From contig OY294044.1 in NCBI GenBank assembly GCA_958510825.1, positions 84,490,895 through 84,554,894 on the forward strand: DNA of 64,000 bases, in the 5' to 3' direction. Positions 35,282-44,564 of this stretch are shown here, in pieces. The notes beneath the pieces are model-generated. The model saw only the letters and a program-made list of their open reading frames with translations, searched no databases and was not told the DNA's origin. How positions within the stretch are numbered: position 1 is the first letter of the stretch; every line of letters begins with the position of its first letter. The DNA comes from Brachypterus glaber. Lineage: Eukaryota > Arthropoda > Insecta > Coleoptera > Kateretidae. The translations under genes and the position numbers were made by a program.

Positions 35282-36882
35282 TACAGGGTGTTTCCTAAGT
35301 ACGGTCAGTAACTTCAGGGTATTATTTCTTACCCAAAAATAAGAAAAAAGAATTTCTGTAACCAAAGGGTTAAAACAAAATATGAGTTGATAATTAGACA
35401 AATACACATATGTTTCTCTAAAAATCTCACCTGATCTTTAAATGGCCTAAAAGTTTACAGAAAATTAAAACAATAGTAGCTTGCGTAATAAAGGTGCAAG
35501 TCGGTTTTAAAACAAAATTACACTACGATATTTCAAGAACGCATCGACACAGAGACTTTAAATTTGGAACAAAGATTTTTTTGAAGTTTTCATGTCTCTA
35601 TGTCAAAGAGTTCTTGAAATATCGTAGTGTAAAGTGGTTACGCCCTTAAATACGACTATAACTGCGAACTGCTACTCCTATATCTAAAATAAAAAGAAAC
35701 TTTATTTAATTTTTTTTTTTTGAAAAAATGTTTGAATATTTTTTTTTATTGTTTTTTGATTTTTTTTTATTCTTTTTTTTTTTGGTTTTTTGATTTTAAT
35801 CAACCTATATATACAATTATCCGCCATCTTGGAAAATAGCGTCCAATTTGTAATATTGCATATAACTTAAAAACGAATTATCGGATCAAAAAATATTCGA
35901 TTGCTAGGTAGAAGATTCAAGGTGAAAATTTCTATTAAAATTCACTATTTATTTTTTTCATTGCAAACTTGCAATTTTTAAAAAATTTAAATTTTTTGAC
36001 ACTTTTGAATCAAACTTTCGATTTTTAAATAGAGAACCCTGTATATTTTTACATTTTTTGATTCAGAAATCAATTCTAAGGGAGCGTTCAAGTATTACGT
36101 AACGCAAAATTTGGCCATTTTTGACCCCCACCCCCCCATGTAACGCGGCGTAACATTTTTGAGAACCCTCCACCCTCCCCCCCACCCTATTTGTTACGTA
36201 AAATTTTACAGAAAGTAAAAAAAAATGAAAGAAAATTGTGCTTTATGGTTTAAACCGGTTTTTAACCGGTTATTGCTCCCTAAGAAGCATTTGTCACTTA
36301 TCAATTTTTGACAGGTCATGTAATTTTTATTTAAATTTTTATTTTAAATCTTTGGGGTTTTAATACCAAGTTATTCCAAATTAACTATTCATATGTAGCA
36401 TGAAAATTCTCTCTCATTTTAGCCTAATAAGCCACCCTCTTTCCATTAAAAAAAACTTATGGACCAAAGTATGTTTTTCGAAATTTTAAGAGCCCATTAA
36501 ATTTAGAGTTTTGGGAAAAAACAAAATAGTATTTTTCTTAAGATACTAGACAAAACATTAAGCGAATAATCTAATTCAAGGCACTATAGATTTAGTGAAA
36601 ATTTAAATAACAAATGATATGACCCGTCGAGAACTGACAAGTGACACATGCTTCTTCTCAGAATTGATTTCTGAATCAAAATATGTAAAAATATATACCG
36701 TGTTCTATTTAAAAATCGAAAGTTTGATTCATTTCCGGCGAAACCGGAAGTGTCAAAAAAATTATAGCCATCTCGAAAAGTCCTAAATTATACATAATGT
36801 AGCTCCTGCAAATTTCACGATCCTACCTAAAAAAGTAAAAAGTTAAGGGGGGTGAACCACCTTCCTGAAACACCCGGTATAT
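35282..36882. mobile_element. 1.6-kb TIR element with CAGGGTGTTTC ends
   Basis: The left end TACAGGGTGTTTCCT and the right end GAAACACCCGGTATA are short inverted repeats. A longer internal inverted repeat, TCAAACTTTCGATTTTTAAA, lies near 36,010 and 36,704-36,728. A palindrome (TACACTACGATATTTCAAGA) lies at 35,515-35,632. A TTA-MITE-type end (GAGCGTTCAAGTATTACGTA) lies at 36,080. Non-coding. Confidence 0.6.
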
Positions 36883-36889
36883 ACATATA

Positions 36890-37780
36890 TTTGGCGAGTG
36901 TGCCATGAAAAAAATAAATAATGCATTTTAATAAAAATTTAAACATTCTCTCTTCAAGCCCAAATAAAAAAAAAAAATTCAACTGGCTTATGGAAATTTT
37001 TGTCAAAATTTGACTTTTGAACACTTTCTAAAGATATTTTTTGCCTTTGATGCTGAGAAAAATGTGGTAGGACGGGGTAAGTGAAAATAAATGAGAAAGG
37101 GTGATGAAATTACCCCATTTTTAATATTAAGACCCACTGTACTACCATTTAGCAAGGGTTTATCAATGTTAAATTTTAAATAAATTAAAAACACTTATTA
37201 GGCAACAATTTAAAATTATAATAGTTTAACATTTTAAAATCTGGTGATTAGAAGTTTCAAAAATAAAGAAGCTCGTAAAATTAGTGAAATCGCAAATGTT
37301 TCAACCACCGTGCGATCGTATCCGTAATGCAACCGAGTTGAATTTTTGTTCAAAATATATAGGTCTACATACCCATGTATTTAAATTGTTCCTAAACCGG
37401 GTTTGAAATTCGGGGACCACTCTAATGTCACATACTACCTCCATATTATGTATAAAAAATTAAAATTGTATTTCCAGAGGTTTTTCTCAATTTACTCAAA
37501 ATTGCGTTTATTGGATATTTCAAGTTTTGCAGTTTAACTCCTCATAAGTCAATTCTAAAAATTTTTATTTAATCAAAACGGAATTTCCTAAATTCTCATT
37601 TCAAATTTACTTATGTCAAAGGCATTAGTAGATGGCGCTTCAAAGATAAGCAGTTCTGCGAGAGCTCCTCTATAAATTAACAAATTAAAGTGGTTTAAAG
37701 TAACAAAAAAATATTTATTTTGTAATAAGTAATAACTATCAAAATTGTAGTACATCACGTAAAAGTTCGAAAAATTTACA
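36890..37780. other. Unassigned stretch before a LINE ORF1
   Basis: No element end is clear. Part of 37,560-37,780 may be the 5' UTR of the LINE whose ORF1 begins at 37,785. Confidence 0.4.
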
Positions 37781-37784
37781 GACA

Positions 37785-38296
37785 ATGCCAAAATTAACAA
37801 TTGAAAATATAAACAGCAAAGTTGAGAAGATGGCGGCAGATATGCAGCGGGATCAAAAGTGTTAAGTGAAAATGTTTCTGGTGCTAGTTTATTAGAAAAG
37901 TTTAATCATATGGAAGAAAATATAAATTTGTGTGTCAATACATTGAAAAAGGATCTAGATACATTAAAAACACAAACGGAGTTATTACATAAAAAAGTTT
38001 TGTCCAGTGAAATGCGTGAAAACATGAATTACATCATTATTCATGGTATTAAGGAGGACAAAAAATGTGATTATGAGAAGGTACTAGATGTGTTCAAGAA
38101 TAACCTAAAAGTGGACGTAAAAAAAGAAGACCTGAATTAGTGTTATCGGCTGGGAAATAAAAACAATGTAAACAATACTAAACATATACCTATATCAGTT
38201 CAGTTCTGGACATATCGTGGTTTCATTTATGCAGATGTTAATGATAAAAGGGTTTTAATTAAGGATGAGCTCGATTTCATAAATTTTGTTTTATGA
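37785..38296 (+). pseudogene. LINE ORF1-like protein, broken
   Basis: A non-LTR retrotransposon ORF1-type protein of the coiled-coil class. The likely start is ATG 37,785 (MPKLTIENINSKVEKMAADM). The frame then shifts near 37,858 and continues VLSENVSGASLLEKFNHMEE and a heptad-like helix to about residue 70. NYIIIHGIKEDKKCDYEKVL follows, which is the 'HGI-E' motif common to LINE ORF1 proteins. An in-frame TAG at 38,138-38,140 is followed by CYRLGNK, ISVQFWTYRGFIYADVNDKR and VLIKDELDFINFVL, ending at TGA 38,294-38,296. The YRLG plus later basic motif is the usual ORF1 C-terminal half. No ORF2 follows. One frameshift and one stop make it non-functional. Assignment to CR1/jockey against other clades is open. 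Confidence 0.65.
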
Positions 38297-38526
38297 ATAC
38301 TGTTTTAACCCCTTGGCCCCAAAAATATTGTTTATAACTATGAAAATTGTTTTATCTAAAAGTAATACATGTATTATTTAATATCTGGCATGTATCTGAC
38401 TTGGCAAGTTAAAACTAGATTTTTAGAGTACCCCATTTTCACAGCTTTTAGAGCTTCTAGAACCCAAAAAACCGGTTTTAACCGGATCCAGAACCTGGCC
38501 ACTTGGAAATAACTTAATTTGAATGT

Positions 38527-38565
38527 TTGATATAGTATAGTATAGTATAGTATAGTATAAAGTAT
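38527..38565 (+). repeat. (TATAG)n microsatellite
   Basis: About five to six TATAG units, followed within 80 bp by an ATATT-rich run (38,612-38,638). Confidence 0.9.
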
Positions 38566-38639
38566 TTCTTCATTATTACATAAGCATGGAGAGCCCCAAA
38601 TAATGTATCTTATATAATATATATTATATTATATTATGT

Positions 38640-39110
38640 TTGGACTGGGGGCATAGGGAGGATTTTTGTTAAATGGAAAAGGGGATAGTGTGATACATCG
38701 ATTTAAAGCAAATAAAATTCTCTATTGGACTGTATATTTTTTAATTTTTAAAACATTTTTTTTAAGATTTTGATTATTTACTTTTTTGTGCTATTTATGT
38801 CAATTAAAATAAGATTTAAACTATAATTTACTTTTTTATTATCATGAAATTAGTAAATTTTGTCTGACTTTTTTAGAGTAAATTTGACAAAAATACCCAT
38901 TTTCAACCCTACTTTAAACCCAAAAAAAAATTAAAAAATATACTTAAATGGTGAATTTAATAAGCTTTAAAAATTATTTATCACACGACCCCCCTTTCCA
39001 TTTAAAAAAATGTCCCCCTATACCCCCCTGCCCACATTTTAAGAGCTGAAAGTATCAAATATATGCTAAAAGATAGTTTAAGTGGTCTTATTTAAGATGA
39101 TTTTCGCAGA
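38640..39110. mobile_element. Long-TIR MITE family M, copy 2
   Basis: Diverged copy of 6268-6832. It shares GGGGGCATAGGGAGGATTTT at the left, and CTGCCCACATTTTAAGAGCT then AAAAGATAGTTTAAGTGGTC at the right, in inverted arrangement. Confidence 0.65.
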
Positions 39111-39640
39111 ATTCGATTAACTATTAAAGTTTTCGAGAAAACCGTTGGGTAAATAGAGTTATATAAAATACAGCCGGGAGAAAATAATGAAATGAAAATG
39201 GTCTAGTCCCCGACTAGAACTTTAGTTTGAGGAATTTATAAAATTTATATCTTTTTGTTTAAATAAACTGTTATGCTAAAGTTCAGTTGCGACAAAAGAA
39301 ACAATTTTCATTATTCTTTCTTTCAAAGTCAAGTGTAGTTTGGAAATATTTCTCTAAGTTTGTTTGCAAGAGTTGATTTAATTTGTTTTTTGCTTATTTT
39401 TTGAGATTTACTTTTATTATTTTGTTTTTAATAACGTCTATTGAAATCTTAATATATTTTTGAAATATAAGTATTTTTATTAGAAACTAAATTAGAATTC
39501 ATGCCAACACGGTAAAAATTATATCGTAGTGTTACTTTCTCAACCTCATATCTCCAAAAAATACATTTTTGATTGTTTGCAATAATCAATTCTGTAAATA
39601 ATAACTTAAACGAATTCTAATTAAAAAGTCCAATACAACG
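39110..39640. other. Unassigned AT-rich stretch
   Basis: No gene, RNA or repeat boundary that I can support. Confidence 0.35.
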
Positions 39641-39641
39641 T

Positions 39642-39692
39642 AGTAAATTTTTGGGTTGGCCAAAGCCGGACAACTGGGCCATTTCATTTTAG
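39642..39692 (-). repeat. LINE 3' UTR fragment (I/R1-group), copy 1
   Basis: GTAAATTTTTGGGTTGGCCA, then AAGCCGGACAACTGGGCC, matches the 3' UTR of the RNase H-bearing LINE at 59,185-59,265 in the same orientation. It is severely 5'-truncated. Confidence 0.75.
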
Positions 39693-39711
39693 TAAGACCT
39701 GGTATACTTAG

Positions 39712-40330
39712 TATACCGGGTGAGTTTTATTTATGTCCAGCCCTAAAGTTAGGATTAATTTTCATTCGATAAAAACGAAACTATGGTGATTTACAAAATT
39801 TTGGATTGGTTATAAAATGGCGGATTTATTTTTTTTGTTTCACTTCTTTCGTGTTTTTTAAAAGTTAAAGTTTAAAAAAAAATGTTTAAAAAATTATTGT
39901 TTTTCTTTTACTTCCAGGGGATTTTATTTTTCGTTTATTTGTTGGTTTCTATCGTATATAAACGAGATACGCATAATTTACCTGCTTTTTAATTACTTAA
40001 GCTTTAAAAATTATAAAACTAATATTTCAATAAAATATTGATCAGTGACGGCGATTTAGAGCTAAAAAAACGGTTTTTTGTCAAAAACTTCAATTTTATA
40101 CGATAAAAACGAAAAGGAAAAAATAATCCCTTAAAGTAAAAAAAAAACATTTTTTATACTTAGATAGATTTTTCGGCTGAAGTTAAAAATGTGAAAAATT
40201 ACATGGTTTCATTAAAAAAAATTAAATCGGATATTTTATAGGCAATGTAAAATTATGTACCTAAATCAACAAAGTTTTTTTTTATAAAAATTAATCTTAA
40301 TTTTAGGGGTGGACTGATATAATTATAGCG
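39712..40330. mobile_element. TIR element family G, copy 2, about 0.6 kb
   Basis: TATACCGGGTGAGTTTTATT and GTCCAGCCCTAAAGTTAGGA are mirrored by TCTTAATTTTAGGGGTGGAC. The arms are about 250 bp, with ATGGCGGATTTA facing its diverged complement. Related to 25,029-26,206. Confidence 0.7.
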
Positions 40331-40331
40331 T

Positions 40332-40432
40332 TATTAATACAACAACATAGTGTTATATATGCCCCAACCACAGATTGTACTATAATATAGTACTAACTAT
40401 GATATAAGATAGCATTTGTTGTATTTATTACA
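40332..40432. repeat. Small hairpin
   Basis: AATACAACAACATAGTGTTATA is partly mirrored by TATAAGATAGCATTTGTTGTATT. It may be a MITE; non-coding. Confidence 0.5.
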
Positions 40433-40519
40433 ATTTTATGTTGTTAACCTATTAATTCTACAACTGGTTGTTGTATCGTATAACATATTACAAATTATGG
40501 TTGGCGCCTATATTACAAC

Positions 40520-40534
40520 AACATTTCTATCAGT
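40520..40534 (+). repeat. 15-bp target-site duplication, left copy
   Basis: AACATTTCTATCAGT, identical to 42,122-42,136 on the other side of the hammerhead array. Confidence 0.85.
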
Positions 40535-40628
40535 AAGGACAGAAATTTTTAATTTTAAACAAAATTATAAAAATATTAATTTATTATTTTTTATTAATTT
40601 ATTATTTTTTATTAATTTATTATTTTTT

Positions 40629-40720
40629 CTTAATCAGCGTGCAGAGTTGACTCTTGGTACTGAAGAGGGCCAGCAGCCCGAAACTGTCAGTCTACCAATA
40701 TCACTCTGTACGATGATTAG
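40629..40720 (+). ncRNA. Type I hammerhead ribozyme, monomer 1
   Basis: A self-cleaving RNA motif. The core reads CTGAAGA (40,660-40,666), stem II GGGC/GCCC with loop CAGCA (40,667-40,679), GAA (40,680-40,682), stem III ACT/AGT with loop GTC (40,683-40,691), and C17 at 40,692, so cleavage is expected after 40,692. Stem I pairs TTGGTA (40,654-40,659) with TACCAA (40,693-40,698). An internal loop follows, then GCAGAG with CTCTGT, and TAATCA with TGATTA further out. All invariant positions (C3, U4, G5, A6, G8, A9, G12, A13, A14, A15.1-U16.1, H17) are present. Only the variable N7 is A instead of U. The 3-bp stem III suggests the dimeric RNA is the better-cleaving form, an inference from known minimal-stem III hammerheads. 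Confidence 0.9.
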
Positions 40721-40982
40721 AAAATAGATTGATGGAATAATAAATTAATATTTTTATAATTTTGTTTAAAATTAAAAATTTCTGTCCTTACTAATTTTAC
40801 GTCTAACCACCCGTTAGTGGTACTATGTGCTTGAGACACACAAGTCTTCAACTTGCTACCATTCAAAGTCTCCAGATAAGGAGAGGTATGAGTAGTTGTC
40901 TACATCTAGAAATAGATGGCGCACAAGTCTACATCAATCTAATGGCTATATTCCTTTTGCGAGTAAAGTCTAAAAACGTTTT

Positions 40983-41074
40983 CTTAATCAGCGTGCAGAG
41001 TTGACTCTTGGTACTGAAGAGGGCCAGCAGCCCGAAACTGTCAGTCCACCAATATCACTCTGTACGATGATTAG
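40983..41074 (+). ncRNA. Type I hammerhead ribozyme, monomer 2
   Basis: Same fold as monomer 1, with the core intact and C17 at 41,046. The first stem I base after the cleavage site is C instead of T (CACCAA), giving one A-C mismatch next to the cleavage site, so activity may be reduced. Confidence 0.85.
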
Positions 41075-41299
41075 AAAATAGATTGATGGAATAATAAATT
41101 AATATTTTTATAATTTTGTTTAAAATTAAAAATTTCTGTCCTTACTAATTTTACGTCTAACCACCCGTTAGTGGTACTATGTGCTTGAGACACACAAGTC
41201 TTCAACTTGCTACCATTCAAAGATAGAAATAGATGGCGCACAAGTCTACATCAATCTAATGGCTATATTCCTTTTGCGAGTAAAGTCTAAAAACGTTTT

Positions 41300-41391
41300 C
41301 TTAATCAGCGTGCAGAGTTGACTCTTGGTACTGAAGAGGGCCAGCAGCCCGAAACTGTCAGTCTACTAATATCGCTCTGTACGATGATTAG
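41300..41391 (+). ncRNA. Type I hammerhead ribozyme, monomer 3
   Basis: Core intact, C17 at 41,363. The stem I strand is TACTAA, giving a G-U wobble that preserves pairing, and CGCTCT replaces CACTCT nearby. The monomer before it lacks 37 bp (317 instead of 354). Confidence 0.88.
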
Positions 41392-41653
41392 AAAATAGAT
41401 TGATGGAATAATAAATTAATATTTTTATAATTTTGTTTAAAATTAAAAATTTCTGTCCTTACTAATTTTACGTCTAACCACCCGTTAGTGGTACTATGTG
41501 CTTGAGACACACAAGTCTTCAAATTGCTACCATTCAAAGTCTCCAGATAAGGAGAGGTATAAGTTGTTGTCTACATCTAGAAATAGATGGCGCACAAGTC
41601 TACATCAATCTAATGGCTATATTCCTTTTGCGAGTAAAGTCTAAAAACGTTTT

Positions 41654-41745
41654 CTTAATCAGCGTGCAGAGTTGACTCTTGGTACTGAAGAGGGCCAGCA
41701 GCCCGAAACTGTCAGTCTACCAATATCACTCTGTACGATGATTAG
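41654..41745 (+). ncRNA. Type I hammerhead ribozyme, monomer 4
   Basis: Identical to monomer 1 across the core, both stem I strands and stem III. C17 is at 41,717. Confidence 0.9.
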
Positions 41746-42007
41746 AAAATAGATTGATGGAATAATAAATTAATATTTTTATAATTTTGTTTAAAATTAA
41801 AAATTTCTGTCCTTACTAATTTTACGTCTAACCACCCGTTAGTGGTACTATGTACTTGAGACACACAAGTCTTCAACTTGCTACCATTCAAAGTCTCCAG
41901 ATAAGGAGAGGTATGAGTAGTTGTCTACATCTAGAAATAGATGGCGCACAAGTCTACATCAATCTAATGGCTATATTCCTTTTGCGAGTAAAGTCTAAAA
42001 ACGTTTT

Positions 42008-42099
42008 CTTAATCAGCGTGCAGAGTTGACTCTTGGTACTGAAGAGGGCCAGCAGCCCGAAACTGTCAGTCTACCAATATCACTCTGTACGATGATTAG
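42008..42099 (+). ncRNA. Type I hammerhead ribozyme, monomer 5
   Basis: Core and stems identical to monomer 1, with C17 at 42,071. The monomer ends about 20 bp past the ribozyme at the 3' junction of the insertion, so the 3' end of the inserted cDNA lies just downstream of a ribozyme. Confidence 0.9.
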
Positions 42100-42121
42100 A
42101 AAATAGATTGATGGAATAATA

Positions 42122-42136
42122 AACATTTCTATCAGT
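42122..42136 (+). repeat. 15-bp target-site duplication, right copy
   Basis: AACATTTCTATCAGT, identical to 40,520-40,534. Confidence 0.85.
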
Positions 42137-42359
42137 GTAATTACTGATAATCATACACAGAATTACTTAGTGCAAATAACCAAAAATCGTATATTGTTAA
42201 ACTATTCAATTTTGTTTTCGCAAGTATTAGATATTAAAATAAAACTGTGCATTAACCTTTAATTTTAGGCAGTTTTAAATTCCATAGGTTTATAAATATT
42301 TTTTTAATTTTACAGGTCATTTTAGTCGTATTTAATTCATATCTAACATATTTTATGAG

Positions 42360-43380
42360 TAGGGGAAAGTGGTCCATATTGGGACGTGGTCTATAGTGGG
42401 AAATATGTAGTAAGTCATAATTTTATTGACGGATAGAGCTATGAATATTTACAGTAGCTTGTAGAATGGGCGGTGTTATGTTGTACGTGTTTATTGGCAA
42501 ATCCATTAAGCGGTATCTGAAAAAAGCTACGTATGTAGCTTGCTATTTTTTATTTGAATCCTTTTATTTCCTTGATAACTTTTTTGGAGACCAATTTTTT
42601 ATTATTTGGTTTTCAATATAACCCTAAATATGGTATGTTTTTACTATTTCTACCATTGCTAAATTTATGTTTCTATCAATTTAAAAAGAATTATTGTTTT
42701 TTACTAGATATGCATGATGGTCTATAGTGGGATGTTATTAAGTGGTATATATCGGGACATGCTACTATATACAAAATAGAAAAAAATATATATTTTTTTT
42801 TCACTTTTTTTCAAAAGTATGAATTTTGTATTTTAGACTCGAATATGCCAAGATATTCACGGAAAAAACAAAGTATTACATGTCATGATTTTAAAGTACC
42901 AGATTTATTAATCCATTTTATATTTATTTTCAGTTATATAGGTACCTTGTTTTACTGTTTGCTTTCAGTTTGTTAAGTTTCAATAATTTAGTATTATTTT
43001 TATTATTAAATAAACTATTATTGTAAAAAAAAAGTTTTTATGTTACTGTTGTAATAAAATGGCTAGGATTTCCTGGGGTGACAAAAAGGGCCAGAAATGG
43101 CCTAGTGGTCCGGCTTTAGCCAACCCATAAATTTACTACTACTACTGTTGTAATAAGTAAAATCCCACTATGAACCATAGGAAATCCCAATATAGACCAT
43201 TTCATGGGACGGGTGGTACATAGTGGTCTTTTGCTTATATTTTTTAAAATAAAATTAAAAAACAAGATAATAAATAAACATTAAAAATTATTTATGTACC
43301 TTCAGGTATTGACATATAGTTTATATAAAGAAAGAAAAAAATATTGAAAAAATTGTCCCACTATAGACGACTTTCCCCTA
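42360..43380. mobile_element. TIR element with TAGGGGAAAG ends, about 1.0 kb
   Basis: The ends TAGGGGAAAGTGGTC (42,360) and GACTTTCCCCTA (43,380) are 27-bp imperfect inverted repeats, closed inward by ATTGGGAC and GTCCCACT. TA lies at both edges. Variants of GGTCTATAGTGGGA and of its complement recur at least five times inside (near 42,389, 42,719, 43,148, 43,180 and 43,359), the expected form of transposase-binding subterminal repeats. A LINE 3' end is nested inside. No transposase. A similar design lies at 3399-4344, and a solitary end (TAGGGGAAACTGG) at 51,404. Confidence 0.75.
43060..43145 (+). repeat. Nested LINE 3' UTR fragment (I/R1-group), copy 2
   Basis: ATGGCTAGGATTTCCTGGGG, then TGACAAAAAGGGCCAGAAAT, then GCTTTAGCCAACCC, ending in an ACT-type trinucleotide tail. 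It matches, in opposite orientation, the 3' UTR at 59,185-59,266. It is 5'-truncated and inserted in the TAGGGGAAAG element, so it is younger than that element. Confidence 0.8.
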
Positions 43381-43384
43381 CTAA

Positions 43385-44130
43385 CACATTTATTAATTTT
43401 ATTATACATATATAAAGTTTATTTAAACGTAACTATGACATAAAAATTATTCAAACATTAAAATTTCGGTTTGTTACTGTTTCTCATATAAAATATGTTA
43501 AATTAGTTAAAACTTGTAAGTTTATTAGTTTGCTTAAAGTTCTCGATTGGAATTCTTCGGTGTTATTTTATTAAATTGTACTTTTAAAAATGCAAATTTG
43601 ATATGATGTTATTTGTTGATTCTTAGGGACTGTAGGTTCCGTTTTTTTTTTTTTGCAAACCTATTATTATTTTTAATGTATATTTAATCTTGTAAACATA
43701 ATCAGATAATACATATTGATTAAATTTTTAATACCAATTTATGCATATTTTTTAAATAAATAGAAATGATTATTACGACACTCCCAAGCAACAAGGATGT
43801 AACTCAAGTTAGACCCATTTTGAGTTATACTCTTAGGTAATAGCCTTAAAAAAAGACACACATGGTGGTACTACTCAGGTTTCTCCACAATCCACTTTAA
43901 GCAAAAGTTTACTTAAAATCACTAAAGTAAGGAATTCTAAATTTGAATATTATCAGAAACAAACAGTAAATAAACAATAAATAAATAAAACAGTTAAATA
44001 GAGAATTTTATAAGCTTTCAAATGATGTATCACATGACTTCCTTTTCCACTTCAATCATTTACCCACCCTTAAATAACAAAAAAAATATTTTAGAAATTT
44101 AGCTGTCGTGAAAAATGACAATATATGAGT
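43385..44130. other. Unassigned AT-rich stretch
   Basis: No gene or element boundary is supported. Confidence 0.35.
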
Positions 44131-44159
44131 TACGGCTTTGTTGGGGTATCGATTAGGTA

Positions 44160-44262
44160 AATATTATATCTATGTTTCCAATCATCAAATTGACTGATAT
44201 TGGTAGTTTTCGGCTGCTCACTCTTGCCTCGTCAGTTATCTCTGTGGGCTAACTGAAAAAAA
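44160..44262 (-). pseudogene. Decayed hammerhead monomer (stem III lost)
   Basis: On the minus strand: CTGACGA (44,229-44,235), a GGC/GCC stem II with a long loop, GAA, then directly AACTACCAATATC. The stem III/C17 segment is deleted and the 5' stem I strand is shortened, so self-cleavage is not expected. It sits exactly 200 bp from the next copy. Confidence 0.6.
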
Positions 44263-44263
44263 T

Positions 44264-44560
44264 GTTTCAAAATATTTTATAAGATAGATGTATACTTGTG
44301 CGCCATCTATTTCTAGAAGTAGACAACTTTACTTCTCCTCATCTATTATTAAAATATTTCATCAATCTATTTTCTAATCATCGTACAGAGTGATATTGGT
44401 AGACTGACAGTTTCGGGCTACTTGCCCTCTTCGGTACCAAGAGTCAACCCTGTAAGCTGATCGAGAAAATATTTTTCGAGTTTATTCAAGAAATAAATAG
44501 TCATGAGATTGATGTATACTTGTGCGCCATCTATCTAAAGTCTATAAATAGGATCTCTAC
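44264..44560 (-). pseudogene. Decayed hammerhead monomer (U4 to C)
   Basis: This is a diverged minus-strand copy of the 354-bp monomer, including TAGAAATAGATGGCGCACAA and the ribozyme region at 44,375-44,464. TTGGTA/TACCAA, GGGC/GCCC, GAA, ACT/AGT and C17 are preserved. The core reads CCGAAGA instead of CTGAAGA (44,429-44,435), and the invariant U4 change should abolish cleavage. Confidence 0.75.
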
Positions 44561-44564
44561 GATC

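Larger units (their letters stand above)
40535..42121 (+). mobile_element. Retrozyme-like non-coding retroelement (hammerhead tandem array)
   Basis: The insertion is bounded by a 15-bp target duplication. It starts with about 56 bp in inverted orientation (40,535-40,590, matching the complement of 40,741-40,793). Three perfect 18-bp units ATTAATTTATTATTTTTT follow (40,575-40,628), then direct monomers starting at 40,629, 40,983, 41,300, 41,654 and 42,008. Spacings are 354, 317, 354 and 354 bp, and the last monomer is truncated at about 42,121. There is no open reading frame of note. Every monomer contains one complete type I hammerhead fold. The inferred product is a 354-nt (or 317-nt) self-cleaved RNA that could circularise. 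Mobilisation by another retroelement is inferred from the target duplication and the 5' inversion, as known for retrozymes in general. Confidence 0.85.

Noticed and set aside
40416..40727. 103-codon open frame over the start of the hammerhead array
   Set aside because: It crosses the target duplication, the inverted fragment, the 18-bp repeats (giving a repeated LLFFIN phrase) and a ribozyme. It is not a protein gene.
40629..42121. CRISPR array
   Set aside because: Whole 354-bp units repeat; there are no short repeats with unique spacers and the context is eukaryotic.
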